64,000 nucleotides of DNA from IMG/VR virus record IMGVR_UViG_3300028883_000992, positions 27,136 to 91,135 of that record, one strand, 5' to 3'. Both the position numbers and the translations under genes were made by a program. This document shows positions 54,212-62,067 of the stretch, one piece after another (the stretch's first letter is position 1; each line of letters begins with the position of its first letter). The DNA is from a virus. The notes under the pieces were generated by a model that ran no database searches, was not told the origin of the DNA, and saw only the letters and a list, made by a program, of their open reading frames with translations.

Positions 54212-55248
54212 AACACTTTACCCCTTGATGCCTGAAGAATGTCTCCATTCAAAAACAATATAGTTACTTTACCGTCAACAGGTTCATTAATATACATATC
54301 AACTACATCGCCATCTGCACAAAACAATATCTTGTCAACTGTCTTCACATCTAAGTTGACCTGTATTTCACGCTGTATATTATTAAAATAACAATTTTCT
54401 TTCGCTGTTTTTGAAGAACCTTCGGCAGTCATTTTATTAGTTTTATCTATATGCCAATTAATTCCCTTTTCAAAATTATCAGACCCTATAAAACTACACA
54501 TACTCCCAAATCTTTTGCGTAGATCGCTTGAATCAAAACTGCATACGAACTGATAACGACTAACATCAAAAGCACCAAGATTAATAGGGAATATTGAATC
54601 AGGTTCATGATTGACTGTAATTAATGTAAAATATGCATTAGTTAAACAAACAAGTTTTTCATTAACCTTCAACTCAAAATGCTCTTTTACCTTCCCTATA
54701 AATGGAAGCAACATACCATCCAACATAAATTGTATTTTACATTCTGAGGCTAAAAGCACAAAATTAAAATGATCTGTTGCAATTAAATTACCGTCTATAT
54801 CATTAAATACAAAACAACTATCATCCTCTGCTTTTGGAGAATTAACGTGCTGACGCAATAATTCAAATTTCTGATTATTAATCTTAACAGAATTATCAGG
54901 TAACTTATAATCAAAGAAAAATCCACCAAATTCACTATCAATCAAAGCCATAGAGTAATGATTACTACCAGTAAACACATTTAACTGGTCTTTAGTAACC
55001 TCTAATCTAACTGATCCAGACATAATTTTCATTACATTTAAAAAATCTTTAGCATTAACAATACATTGAATATCTTTCTCAGATTCAACAATAGGAAACT
55101 TTACAAATAACTCTATATCCTCAAGTTTCATATTAATATGTAAATAATCCTCATCTGACTTTAAGGCCAAAGACTTAGATTTATTGAAAAATAATGTTGC
55201 ACATTTCAAAACATGCTCATCAAACTGGTCTTTATCTAAAGTTATCAT
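54208..55248 (-). CDS. dnaN: DNA sliding clamp (DnaN-like), 346 aa
   Basis: The 346-residue product has a bacterial beta-clamp-like course: FFNKSKSLALKSDEDYLHINM, KDFLNVMKIMSGSVRLEV, LNVFTGSNHYSMALIDSEFGG, then two further similar strand-helix sets, and a final DGDVVDMYINE and VDGKVTILFL. The length matches three clamp domains (E. coli beta 366 aa). It would tether the DnaE polymerase coded at 3502-6291. AAAGGA precedes the ATG. It is coupled to the sigma-like gene. Confidence 0.7.
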   Translation of the reverse strand: MITLDKDQFDEHVLKCATLFFNKSKSLALKSDEDYLHINMKLEDIELFVKFPIVESEKDIQCIVNAKDFLNVMKIMSGSVRLEVTKDQLNVFTGSNHYSMALIDSEFGGFFFDYKLPDNSVKINNQKFELLRQHVNSPKAEDDSCFVFNDIDGNLIATDHFNFVLLASECKIQFMLDGMLLPFIGKVKEHFELKVNEKLVCLTNAYFTLITVNHEPDSIFPINLGAFDVSRYQFVCSFDSSDLRKRFGSMCSFIGSDNFEKGINWHIDKTNKMTAEGSSKTAKENCYFNNIQREIQVNLDVKTVDKILFCADGDVVDMYINEPVDGKVTILFLNGDILQASRGKVL

Positions 55249-55249
55249 A

Positions 55250-55534
55250 TTAAATCCTTTCTATAATTTCTTCCCAACGGTATACGTCAGTACCCTTCCA
55301 TTTTAACAAATGCTTTTTTATATCAATATATCCATCATGTATCGCCCTGTGACATTCATGGCATACCGTAATAATATTATATTCCTTATCAGCTAAAGAC
55401 GGGTCGCTTCCAACTGTTATTATATGGTGTCCACACAACTCTGTTTCCTCATATGCAATACCACAAATTAAACACAATCCGTCTTTTTTTGCGAGTTCTT
55501 TAGCTACTTTAGTAGCATTATCTCTAACTTTCAT
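55250..55534 (-). CDS. HNH endonuclease, 94 aa
   Basis: All HNH elements are present: a zinc pair CLIC (21, 24), HH (36-37), Asn (53), CHECH (58-62) and His66. The protein is little more than the HNH fold. Such enzymes nick or cut DNA, often in packaging or homing. It ends 2 bases before the clamp start and overlaps the HD gene by 11 bases, so it is within an operon, not beside the terminase where many phage HNH genes lie. Confidence 0.85.
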   Translation of the reverse strand: MKVRDNATKVAKELAKKDGLCLICGIAYEETELCGHHIITVGSDPSLADKEYNIITVCHECHRAIHDGYIDIKKHLLKWKGTDVYRWEEIIERI

Positions 55535-56177
55535 CTTTTATCTCGTCTATTAAATCATATAAACCATCTACATACTCTGGGTTAGAAGCTGATTTATCTA
55601 ATATAGCAAACCTAGTCATATCAACAGCATACTTTCTTTTTTTAAAATGTTCTCTTGTCTGTTTGTCGTTTAATGCATAAAATGGATACATATGATACAA
55701 AATCATAGTCAGAACTTTATTATAAGAAAAACCATATGTTTCTTCAAATAGTTCAAGTGAAACATCGCTATTCTGAAATACAATATCCATATATTTAACA
55801 AAAATTTCTGCACTTATATTGGGATGCTTTCTGAAATCTTGGCTATATTTACCTATGTCATGAAATAAAGCACACCATAATATATTAAGATCATCTTTAG
55901 GACATAAATCCAATACCTTCATTGTATGTTGATAAACATTTAGCGTATTACGCTTATCCTGTATAACATAACGACACTCTTCAAGTTCCGGTAATATTCT
56001 CTCCAATATACCTAAATAACTAAGATGCTTAAATCCAGAAACCGGATTTGATTTAAGTATAATATTAAGACCATAAATTAATGTATCTGACCAATAAATA
56101 TTCTTAGCTTCATCAGGTACATCTAAACAATATGGATTATTTATGTCGTAAAAAAAGTCTAATACATTATTTGTCAT
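55524..56177 (-). CDS. HD-domain protein related to the C-terminal part of CCA-adding enzymes
   Basis: Residues 45-110 (SGFKHLSYLGILERILPEL, VYQHTMKVLD, LWCALFHDIGK with His106-Asp107) match the part of CCA-adding enzymes and poly(A) polymerases that follows the head, plus the HD phosphohydrolase. The N-terminal nucleotidyltransferase domain of those enzymes is missing. It may be a stand-alone phosphodiesterase or phosphatase acting on RNA or nucleotides. It overlaps both neighbours. Confidence 0.7.
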   Translation of the reverse strand: MTNNVLDFFYDINNPYCLDVPDEAKNIYWSDTLIYGLNIILKSNPVSGFKHLSYLGILERILPELEECRYVIQDKRNTLNVYQHTMKVLDLCPKDDLNILWCALFHDIGKYSQDFRKHPNISAEIFVKYMDIVFQNSDVSLELFEETYGFSYNKVLTMILYHMYPFYALNDKQTREHFKKRKYAVDMTRFAILDKSASNPEYVDGLYDLIDEIKDES

Positions 56178-56577
56178 ATTTTGCTTTAATTAATGATAGC
56201 CAATCATGTCCTTCCTGTGAATTAAGATACTCAACAGCCTTATCAATAAGATGCTCAAAAACATCGTCATCAAACCATTCAAGAACAACAGGAAGTTCAA
56301 TAACATCATCCAAAAATTGAACCAACGCCTCTTTCTTGCTAACATCAAATTCATCAACTTCAAGATAAATCTTCTCAACCAAAATAACTAGATCAAGAAT
56401 AAGCGCATAAAAAGCATCTAATACTTCTGCTATTCTCTCATCAAGATGCAAAATATTTTTCAAAGACTTTAGATCAGTCAGTGAGGTATTAATACGTTGT
56501 ATATCTTCAACAAACTGATCATAGTCAGTATATTTTGTTATCTCTTCCTTAAATTTCTCATAATTAATTGTAATCAT
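56167..56577 (-). CDS. Hypothetical acidic helical protein, 136 aa
   Basis: The product is acidic and entirely helical in appearance (ERIAEVLDAFYALILDLVILVEKIYLEV). No motif is recognised. Its ATG follows the previous stop by one base and its end overlaps the HD gene by 11 bases. Confidence 0.55.
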   Translation of the reverse strand: MITINYEKFKEEITKYTDYDQFVEDIQRINTSLTDLKSLKNILHLDERIAEVLDAFYALILDLVILVEKIYLEVDEFDVSKKEALVQFLDDVIELPVVLEWFDDDVFEHLIDKAVEYLNSQEGHDWLSLIKAKYDK

Positions 56578-56578
56578 A

Positions 56579-57043
56579 TCACATACCCTTATTGGCTTGC
56601 TCCTTTAAATTAGACATCACACTCCTAATATGATCAAATGTTCTGCCTAATAATTCCCATTTATCTCTTGCAACATTATAATAGTATCTCCAAGCTAACA
56701 TCTTCTCATTAACAATATTATAATCGTCACATACTTTATTATATTCATGTGAATCCACTTTGCCTCTATGGTACAAGTCATTAACTTTGGTTTGTTCTTT
56801 TTTCTTTATGGCCAATAAACCATCGTGATAACTCATTTGTTCATGTAATAAATTTTTAACAATAGACAACTTACGACCATAAACCTGAAAACCATTAAAC
56901 AAGTGGTATAAAACTCCTAAATCTGCATCAACAGGAACACACAAATCCTTTATAAACAACTCTGTAACCTCTTCTTTTTTAACTGATTGAGTTTTATCAA
57001 CTAATATCAGAAATTCCTTATAAATTTCTGTCCTGTATCCCAT
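56579..57043 (-). CDS. Hypothetical helical protein, 154 aa
   Basis: The product is helical, with an N-terminal GYRTEIYKEFLILVDKTQS and a Tyr/Trp-rich C-terminal half (AWRYYYNVARDKWELLG). No family is recognised. The ATG overlaps the TSCPD gene by 26 bases in a different frame and AAAGG lies upstream, so it is translated in the same transcript. Confidence 0.55.
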   Translation of the reverse strand: MGYRTEIYKEFLILVDKTQSVKKEEVTELFIKDLCVPVDADLGVLYHLFNGFQVYGRKLSIVKNLLHEQMSYHDGLLAIKKKEQTKVNDLYHRGKVDSHEYNKVCDDYNIVNEKMLAWRYYYNVARDKWELLGRTFDHIRSVMSNLKEQANKGM

Positions 57044-57389
57044 TATCTAAACCTTTCATTTCGCCATAAGCAGTAGAAACTGCATGACTCAAAGCATCAA
57101 CTATAGATGCAAAATTACGCTTATTCTCAGAATCAAAGAAGCCATCTCTACATCTATGCCCTTCTAATTTATCTATAATTTCTTCAGGCTTTATACCTTG
57201 TTGCAATAACATACTTATTAAATCACTCATTGTCCATACAAACATATTTACAGTGTCATTATTTTTTCCTATAGTGGCCGACACTCTTAAAGGTTTATCA
57301 TCTTCTGAAAAATTAACTGTTACATACATATTGCCATAGGGTGTATTATAACGAATAGTTTGTCCCTTCAAAACATCTGGTATATCCAT
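57018..57389 (-). CDS. Stand-alone TSCPD-domain protein, 123 aa
   Basis: Residues about 9-80 match the TSCPD domain found at the end of class II ribonucleotide reductases and as separate small proteins: GQTIRYNTPYGNMYVTVNFS, the middle helix SDLISMLLQQGIKPEEIIDKL, and GHRC, which gives the family's invariant Cys. ATG 57389 is set by ACGGAG 5 bases upstream; longer starts would read into the methyltransferase gene. TSCPD proteins are linked with nucleotide reduction, but none is seen in this window. Confidence 0.7.
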   Translation of the reverse strand: MDIPDVLKGQTIRYNTPYGNMYVTVNFSEDDKPLRVSATIGKNNDTVNMFVWTMSDLISMLLQQGIKPEEIIDKLEGHRCRDGFFDSENKRNFASIVDALSHAVSTAYGEMKGLDNGIQDRNL

Positions 57390-57435
57390 ATTTTCTCCGT
57401 AATTATAATGTTTAAGAATTATAGTAGCATCATAA

Positions 57436-58029
57436 TTACGATTTATCATTTCCTTCACAGTTATTATTTTCCTTAAATTTTCTATAATATTCCAATGCGT
57501 TATCAACCATCACCTTGTCTTTATCTATGCCAAAAAAACCTCTATCATTATTTAAGCACCACTTACCAACTGAATTTGTACCCATAAAAGGATCAAGAAC
57601 CAAATCACCTTTTTTAGTATAATTACCCAGTATAATATCCAAAAATTCTGTAGTAAATGGCATATATCTTGGATCATTTATATCTACCGGAACAGAGCTA
57701 TAGAAATCTAGTCTATCATAAAACTTTTTATGTATTCTTGGACCACCAAGAACCACTAATTTAAATCCATATAAAAATGAAATAATATCTGCTGTCGTAC
57801 CGTCTGCTAAAAATTTCTTTAGAAAATTTACATCCATATATCCATTATCTCTATCAAAAGACAAAAATATAAACATATATCCACTATCACTCAACATCGG
57901 TATTGATGTACCGAAAAACGTATCAATATTATCCTTAAAATCAAGATGGTAATCAGGAGCAGTTATTATACAATCGCATCTTCTTAAACACATAGATGAG
58001 TAAAAATTACTATGCACAGCTTTATACAT
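57436..58029 (-). CDS. DNA methyltransferase-like protein with altered catalytic motif, 197 aa
   Basis: The SAM-binding motif near residues 142-151 is DLVLDPFMGT, followed by GKWCLNNDRGFFGIDKD, as in type II N4-cytosine/N6-adenine DNA methyltransferases. The catalytic motif, normally (D/N/S)PP(Y/F), here reads CDCIITAPDYH (19-29): the first Pro and Tyr remain but the second Pro is Asp and the leading Asp/Ser is Ala. It may be inactive or act on an unusual base. ATG 58029 has GAGG 6 bases upstream; ATG 58041 is weaker. Confidence 0.65.
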   Translation of the reverse strand: MYKAVHSNFYSSMCLRRCDCIITAPDYHLDFKDNIDTFFGTSIPMLSDSGYMFIFLSFDRDNGYMDVNFLKKFLADGTTADIISFLYGFKLVVLGGPRIHKKFYDRLDFYSSVPVDINDPRYMPFTTEFLDIILGNYTKKGDLVLDPFMGTNSVGKWCLNNDRGFFGIDKDKVMVDNALEYYRKFKENNNCEGNDKS

Positions 58030-58783
58030 AAACAACCTCATCTTTATTTATATCATAAACATAGCATTGTTCATGCATATTTTTACAAAAAACCATAGTA
58101 AACGTGTGGTCTATAGCTGTAAAATCAAAAACATCATTTTCAGCATTAATATCATTCCAAAATACTGCTCTTAATTCATATTTATGACATATATCGAGAA
58201 AATCATAATATCTATTATTTATCTCACTTCTAAAATCAACCATTCCTCTTTTTTTACCGCCAATAGGATCACCTAAAAATAAGAAATCTATTTTGCCATT
58301 AAACTGTAGCAACCTATCTATATCCTCTACAGTATAATAATTATACCTTTGTTTATGTTGATTAGATATGGAGCGATAATTAAATCTTCCACCTAAACCA
58401 ACAAGTCTCACCTGATAACCATCTTTCTCTATAGTATATATAATACCGTTCTTCATTATCTTAAAATTAGTAATCAAATCATCTCTTTGAATTTCAGAAC
58501 AATAATTGCCATTATCACCAAATGCAGGTACATAATAAACAGGCTTACTAAACTGTGTCCTGCCTATATATTTATTAAAATTACTACGTTTTCTCTTAAA
58601 ATAATCTCTAACACGATGATTCATTTTTGGATAACGATTATCCCATAGGTAATTATCTCTACTGTCATTATAATGAATACCAAATGTACCTAATGTAACA
58701 ACACAGTCACAGTCAGCACTATCAATCTGATTGTCAAAGTATGACATATCACCCATAATATTAGATGCAACCATTATTCTCAT
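58022..58783 (-). CDS. Debranching-enzyme-like phosphoesterase with lost metal ligands, 253 aa
   Basis: The order of motifs follows lariat-debranching (Dbr1-like) metallophosphoesterases: an N-terminal strand MRIMVASNIMGDM (family: GCCHGxL), VVTLGTFG (family: CGDFQ), RYPKM (family P.KY), VYYVPAFGDNG (family: GGNHE), RLVGLGGRFN (family: GiSGI), YNYYTVEDIDRLL (family: YHVRxxdvxKL), and DFLFLGDPIGG (family: LSHDWPxGi). At each metal site the expected Asp, Asn-His or His is replaced (T for D, DNG for NHE, GDP for HDW). It is probably a non-enzymatic or re-purposed relative. AGGAAT precedes the ATG. Confidence 0.5.
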   Translation of the reverse strand: MRIMVASNIMGDMSYFDNQIDSADCDCVVTLGTFGIHYNDSRDNYLWDNRYPKMNHRVRDYFKRKRSNFNKYIGRTQFSKPVYYVPAFGDNGNYCSEIQRDDLITNFKIMKNGIIYTIEKDGYQVRLVGLGGRFNYRSISNQHKQRYNYYTVEDIDRLLQFNGKIDFLFLGDPIGGKKRGMVDFRSEINNRYYDFLDICHKYELRAVFWNDINAENDVFDFTAIDHTFTMVFCKNMHEQCYVYDINKDEVVYV

Positions 58784-58793
58784 TTTGCCATTC

Positions 58794-59960
58794 CTATTTT
58801 AAAAGACCGTTATGCTCCAAAACTTTCTTTTGGAACTCAAGGTTTATACCGACATCAGGTAAATCCGTTCCTTCTGTAAAGTGTGATATTAATTCCTTTT
58901 GGTACAGATGTTTATCAACCAGATTTTTAATAACAGGAAATACTACTTGATAATCATACCTCTCTTTAATAAAATTATGTAGCTCTTCCCTAATACTGTC
59001 AATTTGCACTTCTGTTTTGCTACTAAAATTATCTATCAACTTATTAAACTCATCAATATCCTGCCATATATATTCTTTGGGATATATATATCTGGAACCA
59101 AGCCAATCATAAATCAGAGGAATAACACCTGCCGCCATACCTTCAGCTACACTATTATGAAAAGACTCATAAAGAGAAGATGAAACAATATATTGTTTGT
59201 CCATTAACCAATCAGTAAGTTTATCAGGTTCAATCCATCCATAGAAAAATACCTTTCCACCTTGTTGATTAACACCAAGATTCTTAGATGCATATTGAAA
59301 ATGTATGTTTTCTCTGTTGTCACCTTGAAAAGCACCTGCAATATGTAACTCATATTCTGGATCAATTTTCAAAAGCTGCTTAAATGTTTCTAGTGCAAGA
59401 GGAAAATTCTTCTTAAAATTAATATATCCCAACCAAGCAATTTTCTTGGTTATAGGTTTATTTTTCTTAACCTTAAACTTTTTACAGTCAACACCAACGG
59501 GTATGACATTAATCTTCATTGGGTCAATATTGGGCGGCACAAAATCAGTTGACACCTGTTTGCCTTGTGACATCAATTCGGATACAATCATATCTTTTTG
59601 AATTTTTATGACATCTTTTACACTCTCATTAACTAAAATAAGATCATCGACCTGATTCCAATTAATACTCTGTATTAAACTTCTGTTTTGAGCCTCAATA
59701 CCAAACGCCTCATATGAATGAAGTCTAAAAATATATTTGCAATATTTATCTCCTGTAGTAGCAGGATGACACCATTTATCAAGCCACTCAAACCAAGCTA
59801 AATCACTTTTATTAAGTATCTCAAAAAATTGCTGATGACCACAATTACCCTGCAACATAATCTGTACCTTATCTCTATATTGGTTTTTAAGATATTGTAT
59901 AACAGGGTTAATAAAAGTGCTGCCTTGCTGACAAAATACAGCCATTTTTTTAAAATCCAT
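58794..59960 (-). CDS. GT4-like glycosyltransferase, 388 aa
   Basis: The C-terminal half follows GT-B family 4 glycosyltransferases: KKIAWLGYINFKKNFPLALE (about 175-195), YELHIAGAFQGD, VFFYGWIEPDKLTDWL, then SSSLYESFHNSVAEGMAAG with the donor-binding E-x7-E pair (about 275-290), and a final RYDYQVVFPVIKNLVDK. The N-terminal half is acceptor-binding and less conserved. It would transfer a sugar from a nucleotide sugar to an unknown acceptor, possibly DNA or a glycan. The SD is GAGGAA. Confidence 0.8.
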   Translation of the reverse strand: MDFKKMAVFCQQGSTFINPVIQYLKNQYRDKVQIMLQGNCGHQQFFEILNKSDLAWFEWLDKWCHPATTGDKYCKYIFRLHSYEAFGIEAQNRSLIQSINWNQVDDLILVNESVKDVIKIQKDMIVSELMSQGKQVSTDFVPPNIDPMKINVIPVGVDCKKFKVKKNKPITKKIAWLGYINFKKNFPLALETFKQLLKIDPEYELHIAGAFQGDNRENIHFQYASKNLGVNQQGGKVFFYGWIEPDKLTDWLMDKQYIVSSSLYESFHNSVAEGMAAGVIPLIYDWLGSRYIYPKEYIWQDIDEFNKLIDNFSSKTEVQIDSIREELHNFIKERYDYQVVFPVIKNLVDKHLYQKELISHFTEGTDLPDVGINLEFQKKVLEHNGLLK

Positions 59961-59962
59961 AT

Positions 59963-60475
59963 TTATTCCTCAAAATTATATATTCTCCACTTTTCATTAT
60001 TAGTCATACCATAATAATCATCACATAAAAGTGCTTGACGACAATTAACCTTTTTTAACTGCTCTTTACAGTCGTCACATGGTTGATCAGCAGGATGACC
60101 AAAAATATAACAACAACTATCCTGAATATGACACTTAACTTTTTGATATATGTCATCTATTGTCTCGTCAAAATAAAAATCTGCAAAATAACGCTGACAT
60201 TCATGTACTGCCATTGCCTCAGCATGAAAATGCTGACTGCAAGTTTGCCTACATATTGCATACCCAACACCAGATTCAAGCCCTAACACATATCTTGGAC
60301 ACATACCTTTAGGTGCACTTGGAGCACCATTATAACCTGTAAAAATATATTCATTATCATCATTATCAATTAACCACAATAAAGCACCAACCTTAACCTT
60401 AGTACATTGGCTATTTTGAGATATTAAAAATGCGTTATACATCAGATTTTTATCTATATCACTCAGATGAATCAT
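59963..60475 (-). CDS. dCMP-deaminase-like zinc protein, 170 aa
   Basis: The family motifs are HAEAMAV (84-90) and PCDDCKEQL (132-140), giving the His, Glu, Cys and Cys of the cytidine/deoxycytidylate deaminase zinc site. The N-terminus (NSQCTKVKVGALLW, TGYNGAPSAPKGMCP) also fits dCMP deaminases, with an extra Cys-rich insert between motifs. It would convert dCMP to dUMP for TMP or a modified-base pathway. ATG 60475 has GGAG 5 bases upstream. A start near 60568 would overlap the previous gene by over 100 bases. Confidence 0.8.
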   Translation of the reverse strand: MIHLSDIDKNLMYNAFLISQNSQCTKVKVGALLWLIDNDDNEYIFTGYNGAPSAPKGMCPRYVLGLESGVGYAICRQTCSQHFHAEAMAVHECQRYFADFYFDETIDDIYQKVKCHIQDSCCYIFGHPADQPCDDCKEQLKKVNCRQALLCDDYYGMTNNEKWRIYNFEE

Positions 60476-61667
60476 CAACACTCCTATATTTCTCGTATCG
60501 CCCTGCTTTCCAATAAGGTTCCATTTCCCCATTAACCATTTTAAGAAATTTTTCCTTACTGGCATCATACCCGTAATTTTCTACTTTATCAAAAGCATAA
60601 TCCTGACACTCTCTATAAAACTTCTTATCCTTAACAAGTCTTATAAGTAACTCACCCTGTTCATCAACATGACCTCTTGGTGTAGTCAATTCAGGAAAAA
60701 GTATAGGTTGCAAGTCTGTACAGTCGCTACCAATAAGCGGTGTATTTAAAGAAGCAAACTCAACTGGACTTCTACCATAATTATTAAACCAATGATAGCT
60801 ATCTACTCCTGCATAAGTTTCAGCAACACGTTCAACCCAATCAGAATGTTGACACCCAAATTCAACATGATCAATACCAAGACTTTTAAGGTGTGTCATA
60901 AAATTCTGATTACCATCTAACAACACAAAAATATTGGGAAATGCATAACCACATGAACGATACGCTTGATTAACCAAATAAGGCATATACCATTCATTAT
61001 CATAACGATGAATAACTGTCCTTATAATATCGGATTTAACATTTTTCTTAGATAGACCGATCTTTTTTAATGGTGCAATGTTAGTAGGGTGATGAATTAA
61101 ATAAATATCCTTACGTCCTTCTAAAAGAGCATACATAGCATGACCCTGTATTGGTTCTGATGTAAATAAGAAATCACACTGCTCTAAAACATGCTTCATA
61201 TACCCCGGACTAAATGCATCAACCTCTTTCCACATCTGCACAGCATAATCAACATGAAAAATTGTAATAGGTCTGGAGTCTAAAACCTGTTCAAGTGTCT
61301 TTAATTCTTGCATACGTTGAGGTAACTCATAGTGTTTACCATCACTATGATGAACTACCTTGCGTTGATTACGATCCTCACTTTTAATAATTTGAACAGG
61401 ATCATCAATAACAGCCTTACCCATCTGCATTGCCCTATTAATCTCATCCGGTAACATAGAAAGATTTTCAGGACGAGACAATCCAATTAAAATAAAATCA
61501 GGTTTTTCTTCTTTAATTTTTTTCGGTGTATGTATGTCCCAACAAACAAAATTATTAGGATAATAAAAAACCCTATGCCAATTATAAAACCCACCTATAA
61601 CCAATTTATCATTAAATAAATTGTGGTGAATATGGTTAGCTAAATGTAGTAATTTATATTCTTTCAT
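60459..61667 (-). CDS. Glycosyltransferase-like (GT-B type) protein, 402 aa
   Basis: The product has two Rossmann-like halves: FILIGLSRPENLSMLP near 60, a middle region (FHVDYAVQMWKEVDAFSPG, CDFLFTSEPIQGHAMYALLE) and a C-terminal half (NIFVLLDGNQNFMTHLKSLG, YHWFNNYGRSPVEFASLNTP, IGSDCTDLQPILFPEL) like nucleotide-sugar-binding halves of GT-B enzymes. The GRSPVEFASLNTP stretch resembles the donor-binding loop. The family is not certain. It is in the same operon as the GT4-like gene. Confidence 0.55.
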   Translation of the reverse strand: MKEYKLLHLANHIHHNLFNDKLVIGGFYNWHRVFYYPNNFVCWDIHTPKKIKEEKPDFILIGLSRPENLSMLPDEINRAMQMGKAVIDDPVQIIKSEDRNQRKVVHHSDGKHYELPQRMQELKTLEQVLDSRPITIFHVDYAVQMWKEVDAFSPGYMKHVLEQCDFLFTSEPIQGHAMYALLEGRKDIYLIHHPTNIAPLKKIGLSKKNVKSDIIRTVIHRYDNEWYMPYLVNQAYRSCGYAFPNIFVLLDGNQNFMTHLKSLGIDHVEFGCQHSDWVERVAETYAGVDSYHWFNNYGRSPVEFASLNTPLIGSDCTDLQPILFPELTTPRGHVDEQGELLIRLVKDKKFYRECQDYAFDKVENYGYDASKEKFLKMVNGEMEPYWKAGRYEKYRSVDDSSE

Positions 61668-61752
61668 ATAATTCCTTAATAAAAACTATAATATAGTAAT
61701 AACAAAATCTTATATTCCACCATAGTTTCCTAAAAAAAACTCTTCTGGTGTT
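61668..61752 (-). promoter_or_regulatory. 85-base AT-rich gap, possible promoter
   Basis: This is one of the few gaps without a gene in the leftward block. It holds the dyad ACTATA-A-TATAGT (61685-61697) with TATAAT/TATTAT-like -10 elements on either strand, and AAGGA before the ATG of the 402-aa gene. No convincing -35 element is visible. A promoter is possible, not shown. Confidence 0.25.
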
Positions 61753-62067
61753 TCATAGTTTCTCTATATTAAATGTTATCTTATATTTTCCAGTACCTAT
61801 TTTCTCTATATTGTCATGTATATCATTAAGTAATTCTGATAGACCCATAATATCTTTGTTTATACACTCAAGATATTTATCAATAGGTTCCTTTAAATAC
61901 GGGTCTAAAATCTGCTCCAATATCTTAATTCTCTCAGTAATAACCTTAGATTGCTGATATTTTTTACCTCTGGCATATGGCAAAAACAAAAATTCTGTTA
62001 CTGCCATTGCAAGTTTTCTAATATCCTTGCTCTCATTGTATGTCAATACTACTGTGTGTTTTGCCAT
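61753..62067 (-). CDS. Hypothetical helical protein, 104 aa
   Basis: ATG 62067 has AGGAG 7 bases upstream; TTG 62073 is a weaker alternative. The product begins with a beta strand (KHTVVLTYNES) then helices (AMAVTEFLFLPYARGKKYQQS, IDKYLECINKDIMGLSELL). No family is recognised. It overlaps the end of the GT9-like gene by 19 bases. Confidence 0.55.
   Translation of the reverse strand: MAKHTVVLTYNESKDIRKLAMAVTEFLFLPYARGKKYQQSKVITERIKILEQILDPYLKEPIDKYLECINKDIMGLSELLNDIHDNIEKIGTGKYKITFNIEKL

Noticed and set aside
57390-57506. Longer start of the TSCPD gene at 57506
   Set aside because: It would overlap the methyltransferase gene by 70 bases, and a clear ACGGAG site precedes ATG 57389.
60476-60568. 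Longer start of the deaminase-like gene at 60568
   Set aside because: It would overlap the 402-aa gene by over 100 bases; AGGAG before ATG 60475 decides the start and the family N-terminus begins there.
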